Assembly (NCBI GenBank): GCA_902799355.1
Contig: CADCAG010000026.1
Span: forward strand, 1-64,000
Direction of reading: 5' to 3'
Source of the DNA: an uncultured Bacteroidales bacterium
Lineage (GTDB): Bacteria; Bacteroidota; Bacteroidia; Bacteroidales; Bacteroidaceae
DNA length: 64,000 nucleotides
A model generated the notes under the pieces. That model did not search any database and had not been told where the DNA came from. It worked only from the letters and a program-made list of their open reading frames with translations. The position numbers and the translations under genes are program-made. Positions 7,958 through 16,567 of this stretch are shown one piece after another. The first letter of the stretch is position 1; each line of letters opens with the position of its first letter.

Positions 7958-9259
7958 ATGAGAAAAGGATTAGTGGTTCTGATGGCATTGGCCTGCATGG
8001 GTGTTCACGCACAGAAGCAGTGGACGCTGAAAGACTGCATAGACTATGCCATGCAGAACAACATCACACTGAAACAGGCCGTGCTGAAGAAGCAGTCGGC
8101 CACGGAGGACCGCAAGCAGTCGAAGGCTGCCCTGCTGCCCTCGCTGACAGCAACGACGAACCAGTCGCTGGGCTATTCGCCCTGGATGGAAGGGGTGAAC
8201 GTGAAGAAGGGTTCGTATAGCGGCACCTATGGCATCAATGCCCAGTGGACGGTATGGAATGGTGGCCAGAACACCAACGCGCTGAAGCAGAACACGCTGG
8301 CTGAGGAGCAGGCAGAGCTGTCGGCTCAGGAGACAGCGAACAGCATCCAGGAGCGTATTGCACAGCTGTATGTACAGATACTCTATATGAATGAAGCCAT
8401 TGAGGTGAACCGTCAGAGTCTAGAGGCCTCGAAGAAGAACGAGGAGCGCGGCAAGACGATGCTGGAGGTGGGCAAGATGTCGAAGGCCGACCTGGCACAG
8501 TTGACTGCCCAGCGTGCTACCGACGAGTATAACCTGGTGGCTGCCCAGAGTAATCTGGCAGACTATAAGCTGTCGCTGAAGCAGCTGCTGGAGATTACCG
8601 ACGACCCGACATTCGACATCGCCATGCCAACAGCCAGCGACGAGCAGGCACTGGCAGCCATCCCTGCCCTGCAGGGTGTCTATGAACAGGCGCTGCTGAC
8701 ACGTCCGGAGATTAAGAACCAGGAGCTGGCCATCACGAAGAGTGAGCTGCAAATCAAGTCGGCCAAGGGTGGCTATATGCCTACGGTGAGCGTGACAGGC
8801 GGTGTGGGTACCAGCACATCGTCACGCAACGACAACAGCTGGGGTAGTCAGATGAAGACGAACTTCGACGCCACGGTAGGCCTGGGTGTCAGCGTACCAC
8901 TGATTGACGGAAGGAAGAACAAGACGGCCGTGAACAAGGCGAAGATACAGCGCGAGCAGGCCCTGCTGAGTCAGCAGGACGCCCGCAAGGAGCTGTACAC
9001 CACCATCGAGGGTTTCTGGCTGGACGCCCAGAGCAACCAGCAGAAGTTCCGTGCCGCCAAGGTCAGCGTAGAGAGTGAGCAGCAGTCGTACGACCTGCTG
9101 TCGGAGCAGTTCCAGCTGGGACTGAAGAACATCGTGGAGCTGATGAACGGCAAGACGAACCTGTTGCAGGCGCAGCAGAACAAGTTGCAGTCGAAGTACA
9201 CCACGATACTGAATATACAATTGCTGAAATTCTATCAGGGAGAGGAGATAAACCTATAG
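7958..9259 (+). CDS. TolC-family outer membrane efflux protein
   Basis: A signal peptide (about 1-18, ending GVHAQ) is followed by WTLKDCIDYAMQNN, the typical TolC-family opening, and two long alpha-helical halves rich in Ala, Gln and Lys. At 433 residues it has the usual length for outer membrane channels of tripartite pumps. It is the first gene of a set with an HlyD/MacA-type adaptor, an ABC ATPase and a MacB-type permease, so it should be the outer membrane exit duct of that pump. The stop codon at 9257-9259 is immediately followed by an inverted-repeat element. Confidence 0.9.
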   Translation: MRKGLVVLMALACMGVHAQKQWTLKDCIDYAMQNNITLKQAVLKKQSATEDRKQSKAALLPSLTATTNQSLGYSPWMEGVNVKKGSYSGTYGINAQWTVWNGGQNTNALKQNTLAEEQAELSAQETANSIQERIAQLYVQILYMNEAIEVNRQSLEASKKNEERGKTMLEVGKMSKADLAQLTAQRATDEYNLVAAQSNLADYKLSLKQLLEITDDPTFDIAMPTASDEQALAAIPALQGVYEQALLTRPEIKNQELAITKSELQIKSAKGGYMPTVSVTGGVGTSTSSRNDNSWGSQMKTNFDATVGLGVSVPLIDGRKNKTAVNKAKIQREQALLSQQDARKELYTTIEGFWLDAQSNQQKFRAAKVSVESEQQSYDLLSEQFQLGLKNIVELMNGKTNLLQAQQNKLQSKYTTILNIQLLKFYQGEEINL

Positions 9260-9413
9260 AAGACTCTCCCCCGACCCCTCCCTGTGAGGGAGGGGAGTGG
9301 ATAGACTAAGAGAGCGTATAAAATAAGAAATAAATAAAATAATGTATAATAAATAAAAGGAGTCCCAAGTAATTACGCCCCTCCCTCACAGGGAGGGGAC
9401 GGGGGAGAGTCTT
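9260..9413. mobile_element. MITE-like element with palindromic inverted ends, copy 1
   Basis: The left end begins AAGACTCTCCCCC at 9260 and the right end finishes GGGGGAGAGTCTT at 9413. The two ends (about 36 bp) are inverted copies with few mismatches. Each contains its own hairpin, CCCCTCCC / GGGAGGGG around TGTGA or TCACA. The AT-rich middle shares an ATGTATAAnAAATAAAA-like stretch and GAGTCCC with the copy at 11867-12015. The element fills the whole gap from the tolC stop to the adaptor ATG, and its GGGGGAGAG is the only ribosome binding site for the adaptor. It carries no gene. Confidence 0.7.
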
Positions 9414-10613
9414 ATGATGAAGAACAAGAAGATATGGATGGGCGCAGGTGCAGTAGTCATCGTAGCCCTCGTCATCTGGATGTGCTCGGGTGGCAAGAAA
9501 GAAGAGGAGGTGACGTTTGAGACCGCCAAGGCTGAACGCCAGAACATTCACACCACCATCACCGCTACCGGTACCATCGAGCCTGTCACCTCGGTGACGG
9601 TAGGTACACAGGTGTCTGGTATCGTGTCGAAGCTGTATGTGGACTACAACAGCGTAGTGAAGAAGGGACAGGTCATTGCCGAACTGGACCGTACCAATCT
9701 GACCAGCGAACTGAACCGCGCCAAGGCCGAGCTGACCAGCGCAGAGAGCACGCTGAACTATGAGACGGCCAACTTCAAGCGCTACCAGACGCTGTTTGAC
9801 AAGGGACTGGTGAGCGCCAACGACTATGAGAGTGCCAAGCTCTCGTATGAGAAAGCACGCCAGACGGTGAACTCTGCCCGTGAGAGTGTGCAGAAGGCAC
9901 AGACCAACCTCGGCTATGCCACCATCACCTCGCCCATCGACGGTGTCGTGCTGTCGAAGTCGGTAGAGGAAGGCCAGACGGTGGCTGCCTCATTCAATAC
10001 CCCTGAGCTGTTCAACATCGCACAGGACCTGACAGACATGCGTGTCATCGCCGACATCGACGAGGCTGACATCGGTGGTGTCAAGGAGGGTCAGCGCGTG
10101 ACATTCACCGTCGACGCCTTCCCCGACGACAAGTTCGAGGGACAGGTGACACAGGTGCGCCAGGAGGCTACCACCACAAGTAATGTGGTGACCTACGAGG
10201 TCGTCGTCTCAGCCCCCAACAAGGACCTGAAGCTGAAGCCCGGACTGACAGCGAACATCACCATCTATACGCTGGAGAAGAACGACGTGCTGGCAGTACC
10301 CTCCAAGGCCCTGCGCTTCATGCCCAACGAGGCCCTGCTGAAAAAGGGCGAGCAGATAGAGGATGTAGAGGCTCCGCTGAAGGTGTGGACCATGGAGGGT
10401 AACACCTTCAAGGCTCACAAGGTAGAGACGGGCATCACCAACGGTATGCTGACCGAGATCGTCAGCGGCATCAATGAGGGTGCCGAGGTGCTGGTAGACT
10501 TCAGCATCAGCGGTGGCGAGCAGGCTCAGGAGCAGCAGACCACCAATCCCTTCATGCCCAGACCACGTAACAATAACAGACAGCAGCAGCAAGGACAGCA
10601 GCAGAAGAGGTAA
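9414..10613 (+). CDS. HlyD/MacA-family periplasmic adaptor of an ABC efflux pump
   Basis: An N-terminal membrane anchor (about 8-24) precedes a lipoyl-like half (GTIEPVTSVTVGTQVSGIV), a coiled-coil hairpin (about 85-165), the second lipoyl half (YATITSPIDGVVLSKSVEEG) and beta-barrel domains. The C-terminus is a Gln/Asn/Arg-rich tail. This is the MacA-type membrane fusion protein that links the inner membrane MacB-type unit to the TolC-type channel. ATG codons occur at 9414 and 9417; the Shine-Dalgarno-like GGGGGAGAG comes from the end of the preceding repeat element. The stop is directly followed by the next repeat. Confidence 0.9.
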   Translation: MMKNKKIWMGAGAVVIVALVIWMCSGGKKEEEVTFETAKAERQNIHTTITATGTIEPVTSVTVGTQVSGIVSKLYVDYNSVVKKGQVIAELDRTNLTSELNRAKAELTSAESTLNYETANFKRYQTLFDKGLVSANDYESAKLSYEKARQTVNSARESVQKAQTNLGYATITSPIDGVVLSKSVEEGQTVAASFNTPELFNIAQDLTDMRVIADIDEADIGGVKEGQRVTFTVDAFPDDKFEGQVTQVRQEATTTSNVVTYEVVVSAPNKDLKLKPGLTANITIYTLEKNDVLAVPSKALRFMPNEALLKKGEQIEDVEAPLKVWTMEGNTFKAHKVETGITNGMLTEIVSGINEGAEVLVDFSISGGEQAQEQQTTNPFMPRPRNNNRQQQQGQQQKR

Positions 10614-11124
10614 GAGACTCTCCCCCAGCCCCTCCCTGTGAGGGAGGGGAGTAAATAGACTTTGCACAGGATGGGATATAAGACGGCTTCACCTGACAGG
10701 TATGGATTGCTAAAAGCATATGCCAGAGAGAACAGAAAGAATGCGACCGTGGCAGAAGACGTGCTTTGGGACTACCTGCGAAGCAACCCATTGGGAATAA
10801 AGTTCCTTCGTCAACACGTCATTGGAGACTACATCGTGGACTTTGTATCAAGCCATAGTGGACTGGTTATTGAGGTGGATGGGGGATATCACTCAGGACC
10901 CCAGCAGCAAGATGATGACCAACAAAGAGAAGAGAAATTGGAACAAATGGGATACCACGTTTTGCGCTTTACAAATGAAGAGGTCTTATATGACAAAGAG
11001 TCTGTTGTTGAACAAATAGAGAGTTATTTTAAATAACAAAAAGATATGAATGAAAACGAAACAAAAGCCGCGAACACGCTAACCACTCCCCTCCCTCACA
11101 GGGAGGGGCCAGGGGGAGAGTCTC
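10614..11124. mobile_element. Putative DUF559-encoding element bounded by palindromic inverted repeats
   Basis: The left end GAGACTCTCCCCC (from 10614, directly after the adaptor stop) and the right end GGGGGAGAGTCTC (to 11124) are inverted copies of the same roughly 38-bp repeat that bounds the two gene-less copies at 9260 and 11867. Here the interior holds a DUF559 nuclease gene. The right repeat runs into the reading frame of the ABC ATPase, giving its residues PLPHREGPGGES. I see no target duplication. The arrangement resembles an autonomous element with two internally deleted relatives; that is inference. Confidence 0.5.
10671..11036 (+). CDS. DUF559 (VSR-like) endonuclease-domain protein
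   Basis: This 121-residue protein has the DUF559 pattern: an N-terminal basic helix (ARENRKNATVAEDVLWDYLR), FLRQHVIGDYIVDF, VIEVDGGYH and a late HVLRFTNEEV strand. The Asp in YIVDF and the Glu/Asp in IEVDG are in the positions of the metal-binding residues of the VSR-like/PD-(D/E)XK fold. I chose the ATG at 10671; a TTG at 10662 is possible. It interrupts an otherwise conventional efflux operon and is the only gene there unrelated to transport. The enclosing inverted palindromes suggest it is mobile, or acts on those repeats. Nuclease activity is inferred from the fold. Confidence 0.8.
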   Translation: MGYKTASPDRYGLLKAYARENRKNATVAEDVLWDYLRSNPLGIKFLRQHVIGDYIVDFVSSHSGLVIEVDGGYHSGPQQQDDDQQREEKLEQMGYHVLRFTNEEVLYDKESVVEQIESYFK

Positions 11125-11864
11125 GTGTAGTTATAGAACTGCAGAACGTGAAGCGTTACTTCCAGGTAGGTAGCGAGACGGTGAAGGCGCTGAGGGGCGT
11201 ATCGTTCAAGATTTACGAGGGCGAATTCGTCACCATTCAGGGTACGTCAGGCTCCGGAAAGTCGACGCTGCTGAACCAACTGGGCTGCCTGGACACGCCG
11301 ACCAGTGGCGAGTACTTCCTGGACGGCATCTCTGTGCGCACCATGTCGAAGACGCAGCGTGCCCACCTGAGAAACAGGAAGATAGGCTTCGTGTTCCAGA
11401 ACTACAACCTGCTGGCGAAGACCACCGCGGTAGAGAATGTGGAGCTGCCCCTGATGTACAACTCGCAGGTATCTGCTGAGGAGCGTCACCAGCGAGCCAT
11501 CAAAGCCTTGGAAGCTGTTGGTCTGGGCGACCGTCTGTATCACAAGTCGAACCAGATGTCGGGTGGACAGATGCAGCGTGTAGCCATTGCCCGTGCGCTG
11601 GTCAACGACCCCGCCGTGCTGCTAGCTGACGAGGCCACAGGTAACCTGGACACACGCACGTCGTTCGAGATGCTGGTACTGTTCCAGGAGCTGCACCGCC
11701 AAGGGCACACCATCATATTCGTAACCCACAACCCTGAGATTGCGGAATATGCCAGTCGTAACATCAACCTGCGCGACGGCAAGATTCGCGAGGACACCAT
11801 CAACGAGAATATCAAGTCGGCAGCAGAGGCACTGGCTGCGCTGCCAAAACCAATAGACGATTAG
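11046..11864 (+). CDS. ABC transporter ATPase, MacB/LolD type
   Basis: Walker A GTSGSGKST (66-74), the Q-loop, the signature SGGQMQRVAIARAL, Walker B VLLADEATGNLD and the H-loop FVTHN are all present. This is the separate ATPase of a MacB-type pump driving the permease at 12021. Its first 26 residues are unusual: after MNENETKAANTLTT comes a translated copy of the palindromic repeat (PLPHREGPGGES), and the normal domain begins only at VIELQNVKRYF. Either the repeat was inserted in frame or the original start was replaced when the element arrived. The ATG at 11046 lacks a clear ribosome binding site. Confidence 0.88.
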   Translation: MNENETKAANTLTTPLPHREGPGGESRVVIELQNVKRYFQVGSETVKALRGVSFKIYEGEFVTIQGTSGSGKSTLLNQLGCLDTPTSGEYFLDGISVRTMSKTQRAHLRNRKIGFVFQNYNLLAKTTAVENVELPLMYNSQVSAEERHQRAIKALEAVGLGDRLYHKSNQMSGGQMQRVAIARALVNDPAVLLADEATGNLDTRTSFEMLVLFQELHRQGHTIIFVTHNPEIAEYASRNINLRDGKIREDTINENIKSAAEALAALPKPIDD

Positions 11865-11866
11865 GG

Positions 11867-12015
11867 AAGACTCTCCCCCAACCCCTCCCTGTGAGGGAGG
11901 GGAGTAGTCAGATATAATACAGAAGAGTGTCAAAGAAATAATAAATGTATAACAAATAAAAAAGAGTCCCTTAGTATCTACTCCCCTCCCTCACAGGGAG
12001 GGGTCGGGGGAGAGT
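11867..12015. mobile_element. MITE-like element with palindromic inverted ends, copy 2
   Basis: AAGACTCTCCCCC begins two bases after the ATPase stop and the inverted end GGGGGAGAGTC finishes at 12015, five bases before the permease ATG. The interior resembles copy 1 (9260-9413), including the AT-rich stretch with ATGTATAA and GAGTCCC. As in copy 1, the right end supplies the GGGGGAGAG in front of the next gene. It carries no gene. Confidence 0.7.
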
Positions 12016-12020
12016 CCAAT

Positions 12021-13235
12021 ATGAATTTATTAAACCTATTTAAAATAAGCATCAGGGCCGTAGCCAACAACAAAATGAGGTCGTTCCTCTCGATGTTGGG
12101 TATCATTATCGGTGTGGCTGCCGTCATCATCATGATGTCGATAGGTCAGGGCTCGAAGGAGAGCATCCGTAAGGAGCTGTCGACCATGGGTACGAACCTG
12201 TTGACCATCCGCCCAGGTGCCGACATGCGTGGTGGCGTACGCCAAGACCCGTCAGCCATGCAGACGCTGAAGATGGCCGACTACGAGCGCATCATCCGCG
12301 AGAAGAAATTCGTGACGAAGGTGTCGCCAGAGGTGACGGCCAGCGGACAGGTCATCTACGGTAACAACAATACCAACACCTCGATGTATGGTGAGTCGAC
12401 GGAGTATCTGGACATCAAGCAGTGGAGTGTCGAGGAAGGCGATTGTTTCACTGACGAGGACATCAAGAAAGCCGCCAAGGTGTGCGTGGTAGGTGCCACC
12501 ATTGTCAAAGAGCTCTTTGACGGACATGACCCTGTTGGCAAGACCATCCGCTTCAAATCCATACCCCTTCGTGTGATTGGCGTCTTGAAGTCGAAGGGTT
12601 ATAACTCGTGGGGCATGGACCAGGACAACGTGATCATAGCGCCCTATACCACGGTGATGAAGCGTATTGCTGCACAGACCTACTTCTCGAGCATTGTCTG
12701 CTCAGCCATCACTGAGGAGTTGAGCGATGCTGCCATCGAGGAGCTGACACAGATGCTGCGCGACAACCACAAGCTGAAAGGCGAGGCTGCCGACGACTTC
12801 ACCATCCGTTCGCAGGCCGAGATGATGCAGACGATGTCGTCGACGATGGATACGGTAACCATCATCCTCGTGGTCGCTGCTGCCTTCTCACTGTTGGTAG
12901 CGGGTATCGGCATTATGAACATTATGCTGGTGAGCGTCACCGAGCGTACCAAGGAGATTGGTCTGCGCATGGCGGTAGGTGCCACAGGTCCTGTCATCTC
13001 GCTGCAGTTCCTGATAGAGTCGGTACTCATCAGCGTCACGGGAGGACTGCTCGGTGTCTTGGTGGGTGTAGCCGCCAGTACCTTGGTATCGTCGTTCGGC
13101 ATGCCATCGAGCGTACCAGCATGGTCTATCTACGTATCGTTCCTCGTATGTGTATTCATCGGCGTACTCTTCGGATATATCCCCGCACAGAAAGCCGCTA
13201 ACATGGACCCCATAGAAGCTATTAGACATGAGTAA
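12021..13235 (+). CDS. MacB-type ABC transporter permease (FtsX fold)
   Basis: An N-terminal transmembrane helix (about 18-42, MLGIIIGVAAVIIMMSIGQG) precedes a periplasmic MacB_PCD domain (about 45-250). Three C-terminal helices (about 275-400) include the conserved IGIMNIMLVSVTERTKEIGLRM-type motif. No ATPase domain is fused; that is the gene at 11046. With the TolC and HlyD-type genes it forms an export pump for peptides, drugs or lipids; the cargo cannot be told from sequence. The last 8 bases overlap the sensor kinase gene, which ties the pump to that two-component system. Confidence 0.9.
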   Translation: MNLLNLFKISIRAVANNKMRSFLSMLGIIIGVAAVIIMMSIGQGSKESIRKELSTMGTNLLTIRPGADMRGGVRQDPSAMQTLKMADYERIIREKKFVTKVSPEVTASGQVIYGNNNTNTSMYGESTEYLDIKQWSVEEGDCFTDEDIKKAAKVCVVGATIVKELFDGHDPVGKTIRFKSIPLRVIGVLKSKGYNSWGMDQDNVIIAPYTTVMKRIAAQTYFSSIVCSAITEELSDAAIEELTQMLRDNHKLKGEAADDFTIRSQAEMMQTMSSTMDTVTIILVVAAAFSLLVAGIGIMNIMLVSVTERTKEIGLRMAVGATGPVISLQFLIESVLISVTGGLLGVLVGVAASTLVSSFGMPSSVPAWSIYVSFLVCVFIGVLFGYIPAQKAANMDPIEAIRHE

Positions 13236-14283
13236 GTACAACTTCAAGATTTCCATGGACAGGAATCTGGCACTAGCTTGCCACCTGACACTGTGGGCGT
13301 ATATGTTCCTGTCGCCTATGACCTTCTGGAGAGGAACGGGCATCACCCTACCCCACTATCTGATGATCTCCATGCAGCCACTGCTGTTGATGATCGTGTT
13401 CTATTTGAACTACCTGTACCTGGCACCCAAATTCTTCGTATCAGGTAAGCACCGCTATGACCTGCTGATAAACATCGTTGTCATCTCATCGTTGGGAACA
13501 TTCCTGCACTACTGGATGGACTGGACCAACGACCTCTACATGCCCCACATGGGCTGGAGATATGACGACACGCTGGGTACCGCAGCATATATCCTGAGAG
13601 ACAGCCTCAACCTGGCAGTCTTCGCAGCAGGTGCTACGGCACTGGCACTGGCTCGCCGCTGGGTGACTGCCGACCAGAGTCTGAAAGAGTTGGAAGCAGC
13701 CAGTGCACAGGCAGAGCTGCGCAACCTGCGTAACCAGATCAATCCGCACTTCCTGCTGAACACGCTGAACAACATCTATGCGCTGACGGCCTTTGACACC
13801 GCCAAGGCACAGGAGACGATACAGGAGCTGTCGAAGATGCTGCGCCACATTCTGTACGACTATCAGCAGCCCACCGTGCCCCTCAATGACGAGATAGAGT
13901 TCCTGGAGAACTATGTAAAGCTGATGCGCATCCGACTGCCAGAGACTGTGGATGTAACCTTCACCACCGAAATTCAGGACAGCAACGTGCAGATTGCTCC
14001 GATGATCTTCATCTCGCTGGTGGAGAATGCCTTCAAGCATGGCATCAGTCCCACGGAGCCCTCGTTTATCCGTATTAACATCAGCGCTGACAAGCACTTC
14101 ATCTACTGTGAGATTACGAACTCCAACCATCCGAAGACGGAGTCAGACCACAGTGGACACGGCATAGGACTGCAGCAGGTGCAGCGCCGACTGGATCTGG
14201 CCTACCCTGACCACTATACGTGGCAGAAAGGTACTAAGGAGAACAACACCATTTACTATTCAACAATAACCATACAATTATGA
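13228..14283 (+). CDS. LytS-type sensor histidine kinase
   Basis: Four predicted membrane helices in the first 145 residues are followed by a coiled segment and the His_kinase domain, with phospho-acceptor His174 in NQINPHFLLNTLNN. The ATPase domain shows the N-box LVENAFKHGIS and GHGIGLQQVQRRL. This family pairs with LytTR response regulators. The gene overlaps the permease by 8 bases and the regulator by 4 (ATGA), so the three are translationally coupled. It probably senses an envelope condition or the pump substrate; the signal is unknown. Confidence 0.9.
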   Translation: MSKYNFKISMDRNLALACHLTLWAYMFLSPMTFWRGTGITLPHYLMISMQPLLLMIVFYLNYLYLAPKFFVSGKHRYDLLINIVVISSLGTFLHYWMDWTNDLYMPHMGWRYDDTLGTAAYILRDSLNLAVFAAGATALALARRWVTADQSLKELEAASAQAELRNLRNQINPHFLLNTLNNIYALTAFDTAKAQETIQELSKMLRHILYDYQQPTVPLNDEIEFLENYVKLMRIRLPETVDVTFTTEIQDSNVQIAPMIFISLVENAFKHGISPTEPSFIRINISADKHFIYCEITNSNHPKTESDHSGHGIGLQQVQRRLDLAYPDHYTWQKGTKENNTIYYSTITIQL

Positions 14284-14990
14284 TTATCAACTGCGCAATT
14301 ATTGACGACGAGCCTTTAGCAGCCGGTCTGTTGAAGAGCTACGCAGAAAAGACCCCATTCCTGAACCTCATCGGCACCTATGGTAGCGCCGTAGAAGCCA
14401 TGAAAGAGCTACGTAACAACCCTGTACATCTGCTGTTCCTCGACATACAGATGCCAGAGCTCTCTGGTATTGAGTTTGCGAAGATTCTGCCTAAGGAGAC
14501 GAAGGTAATCTTCACCACCGCCTTCGAGCAATATGCCATCGAGGGTTATAAGGTGTCGGCGCTTGACTACCTGATGAAGCCCGTCAGCTATGAGGAATTC
14601 CTGAAGGCAGCCAACAAGGCGCTGGACTGGTTCTGCGTCAGCCAGAAGAGGCAGACCTATGCTGCCGACCGTTTCATGTATGTGAAGAGCGACTACAAGC
14701 TGGTGCGCGTGGCATTGGACGATATCCTCTATATTGAAGGGCTGAAGGACTATATCCGCATCTATCTTGCTGATGGACAGAAGGTTATGAGTCTGATGAA
14801 CATGAAGAAGATGGAAGACTACCTGCCACGTCCCGAATTCCTGCGTACGCACCGTTCATACATCGTCCACATGTCGAAGGCTGAAGCCATTGAGCGCTTC
14901 CGCATCGTCTTCGGCGACCAGTATCTGCCCATCTCAGACAGCTACAAGGAGGATGTACAACAGTATTTCGACTCGCACACACTGTCATAG
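14280..14990 (+). CDS. LytTR-family response regulator
   Basis: A receiver domain (about 1-118) with acidic pocket DDE at 9-11, phospho-acceptor Asp55 in FLDIQMPELSG and a conserved KP is followed by a LytTR DNA-binding domain (about 135-230, with YIEGLKDYIRIYL and LRTHRSYIVH). It is the partner of the kinase at 13228 and probably controls this efflux operon, as is common for LytS/LytTR pairs located with transporters. Confidence 0.92.
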   Translation: MIINCAIIDDEPLAAGLLKSYAEKTPFLNLIGTYGSAVEAMKELRNNPVHLLFLDIQMPELSGIEFAKILPKETKVIFTTAFEQYAIEGYKVSALDYLMKPVSYEEFLKAANKALDWFCVSQKRQTYAADRFMYVKSDYKLVRVALDDILYIEGLKDYIRIYLADGQKVMSLMNMKKMEDYLPRPEFLRTHRSYIVHMSKAEAIERFRIVFGDQYLPISDSYKEDVQQYFDSHTLS

Positions 14991-15006
14991 AGTGAAGAAT
15001 GATATT

Positions 15007-15924
15007 ATGGACAAGAAAGGTAACGATATCCTACTGAAGAATGTAGACCTTCTCTCCCGTCATACGGAGCCGGAGGTACGCATGATGCCGAAGACAATAG
15101 CCCCATTGCCATCGGTAGAAAAGGTGAAACAGATAGTTGCGTTGGTGAAGAATATCATCTTCCCCGACTATTTCAACAAGCGACAGCCTGACGAGACCAT
15201 CCGCTCGTACAACATCGGTGTGCACATGCAGGAACTGCAGCGTCTGCTCCTTAAAGAGATAGCCCACGGACTGCAATTTTGTGAAGACTGTGACTGCATC
15301 AAGACCAAAGAGCAGGTATATGAGGAAGCAGGGCGACTGACGATGGAGTTCATCGACACGCTGCCTGAGCTGAAGCGCGTGCTCTATACCGACATCCAGG
15401 CGATGTTCGACAACGACCCTGCCGCTCCCAACTACGGTGAGGTCATCTTCTGCTACCCTGTGGTCAACGCCATGACGCACTATCGCATTGCCCACCGCCT
15501 GCATGAGTTGAAGGTGCCCGTCATTCCACGTATTATCACAGAGCAGGCACACTCGAAGACGGGTATCGACATCCACCCAGGAGCTACCATTGGTGAGTAC
15601 TTCGCCATTGACCACGGCACGGGTGTCGTGATTGGTGAGACGAGCATCATCGGCAACCATGTCACGCTGTATCAGGGTGTCACGCTGGGTGCCAAGAGCT
15701 TCAAGTATGATGCTGACGGCAACATGCTCAATGTGCCTCGTCACCCGATTATCGAAGACCATGTAACCATCTACTCCAATGCCTCGGTACTGGGACGTAT
15801 CACCATAGGCCACCACTCTACCATCGGTGGTAACATCTGGCTGACGCACGACGTGCCCCCCTACTCACGCATCCTACAGTCGAAAGCTGTCGATGCTTCC
15901 TACGAAGGAGGACTGGGAATATGA
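15007..15924 (+). CDS. cysE: Serine O-acetyltransferase
   Basis: An alpha-helical N-terminal domain of about 170 residues is followed by a left-handed beta-helix of hexapeptide repeats (HPGATIGEYFAIDHGTGVVIG, GNHVTLYQGVTLGAK, GNIWLTHDVPPYS). The catalytic His/Asp pair is in IDHGTG. It makes O-acetylserine for cysteine synthesis from serine and acetyl-CoA in the cytoplasm. I start it at ATG 15007; an upstream in-frame extension to 14890 overlaps the regulator gene and is not protein-like. It follows the response regulator by 16 bases and may be read through from that operon. Confidence 0.9.
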   Translation: MDKKGNDILLKNVDLLSRHTEPEVRMMPKTIAPLPSVEKVKQIVALVKNIIFPDYFNKRQPDETIRSYNIGVHMQELQRLLLKEIAHGLQFCEDCDCIKTKEQVYEEAGRLTMEFIDTLPELKRVLYTDIQAMFDNDPAAPNYGEVIFCYPVVNAMTHYRIAHRLHELKVPVIPRIITEQAHSKTGIDIHPGATIGEYFAIDHGTGVVIGETSIIGNHVTLYQGVTLGAKSFKYDADGNMLNVPRHPIIEDHVTIYSNASVLGRITIGHHSTIGGNIWLTHDVPPYSRILQSKAVDASYEGGLGI

Positions 15925-15950
15925 TGAAGAGGTAAGTGGTAAGAAAAAAA

Positions 15951-15979
15951 ATGAAGGATGGGCTCATCCTTCATTTTTT
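15951..15979. terminator. Bidirectional intrinsic terminator
   Basis: ATGAAGGATG (15951-15960) pairs perfectly with CATCCTTCAT (15965-15974), flanked by an A-tract on the left and a T-tract on the right. It ends both cysE and the convergent lipoprotein gene. Confidence 0.85.
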
Positions 15980-15995
15980 ATATATATTCTTTCAT

Positions 15996-16523
15996 CTACT
16001 TTGCGAAGCAGCCTGTGCTTGTTGCGTGGTAGTCGTCAGTAGCTCCGCGAGTGACGCCGCGTGTCGTCCAGTAGTTCCAGTTGAACATCTTGTCGTAGTC
16101 GAGGCTGAAGCAGGTATGCGTGTCGCAGTAGCCATCATCCATCTCGCCACTGAAGTGGTAGTCATCGAGCATGTAGTCGTAGATAACAACATCGGTATAG
16201 TCGCGGTCGTAGTACTGTATGCGGATGCTGCCACGAACAATCTCCCACTTGAAATCACAGTACCAGTAGTCTGACGGACGGCGTGCGTCGTAGTCTACCT
16301 CATAGCCCCAGCCACCGTAGGCGTTCTCGCGCTCGAAATAGAAAGCGGTGCGGTAGTTAGTGCCTGTCAGGCCCCAGCGGTCGTAATAGTAGTTGTCGAT
16401 ATACCCTGTCCAGGTACCTTCGAGGGTGCGTGCCTCCATGCGATCTTCAAAGTCAGCGTCACAGCTGGTCATCGTCATCATGGTTATCATTGCCATTGCG
16501 AGGAGAGTATAAATCTTTTTCAT
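15996..16523 (-). CDS. Lipoprotein of unknown function, rich in Tyr and Asp
   Basis: The start at 16523 gives MKKIYTLLAMAMI and a lipobox ending MTSC at about residue 21, so the protein is probably a lipoprotein. The mature part (about 155 residues) has an unusual density of Tyr, Asp and Trp (GYIDNYYYDRWG, SDYWYCDFKWEI). LEGTWTGYI resembles the first strand of lipocalin-like or copper-resistance-type small beta barrels in Bacteroidetes lipoproteins. No specific function is recognised. A good promoter lies at 16568-16598. An extended frame to 16598 runs over that promoter and is rejected. Confidence 0.7.
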   Translation of the reverse strand: MKKIYTLLAMAMITMMTMTSCDADFEDRMEARTLEGTWTGYIDNYYYDRWGLTGTNYRTAFYFERENAYGGWGYEVDYDARRPSDYWYCDFKWEIVRGSIRIQYYDRDYTDVVIYDYMLDDYHFSGEMDDGYCDTHTCFSLDYDKMFNWNYWTTRGVTRGATDDYHATSTGCFAK

Positions 16524-16567
16524 AGCCGTATATTTTAAAGTGTTCGACATTATTGTTTTCTGTACTG

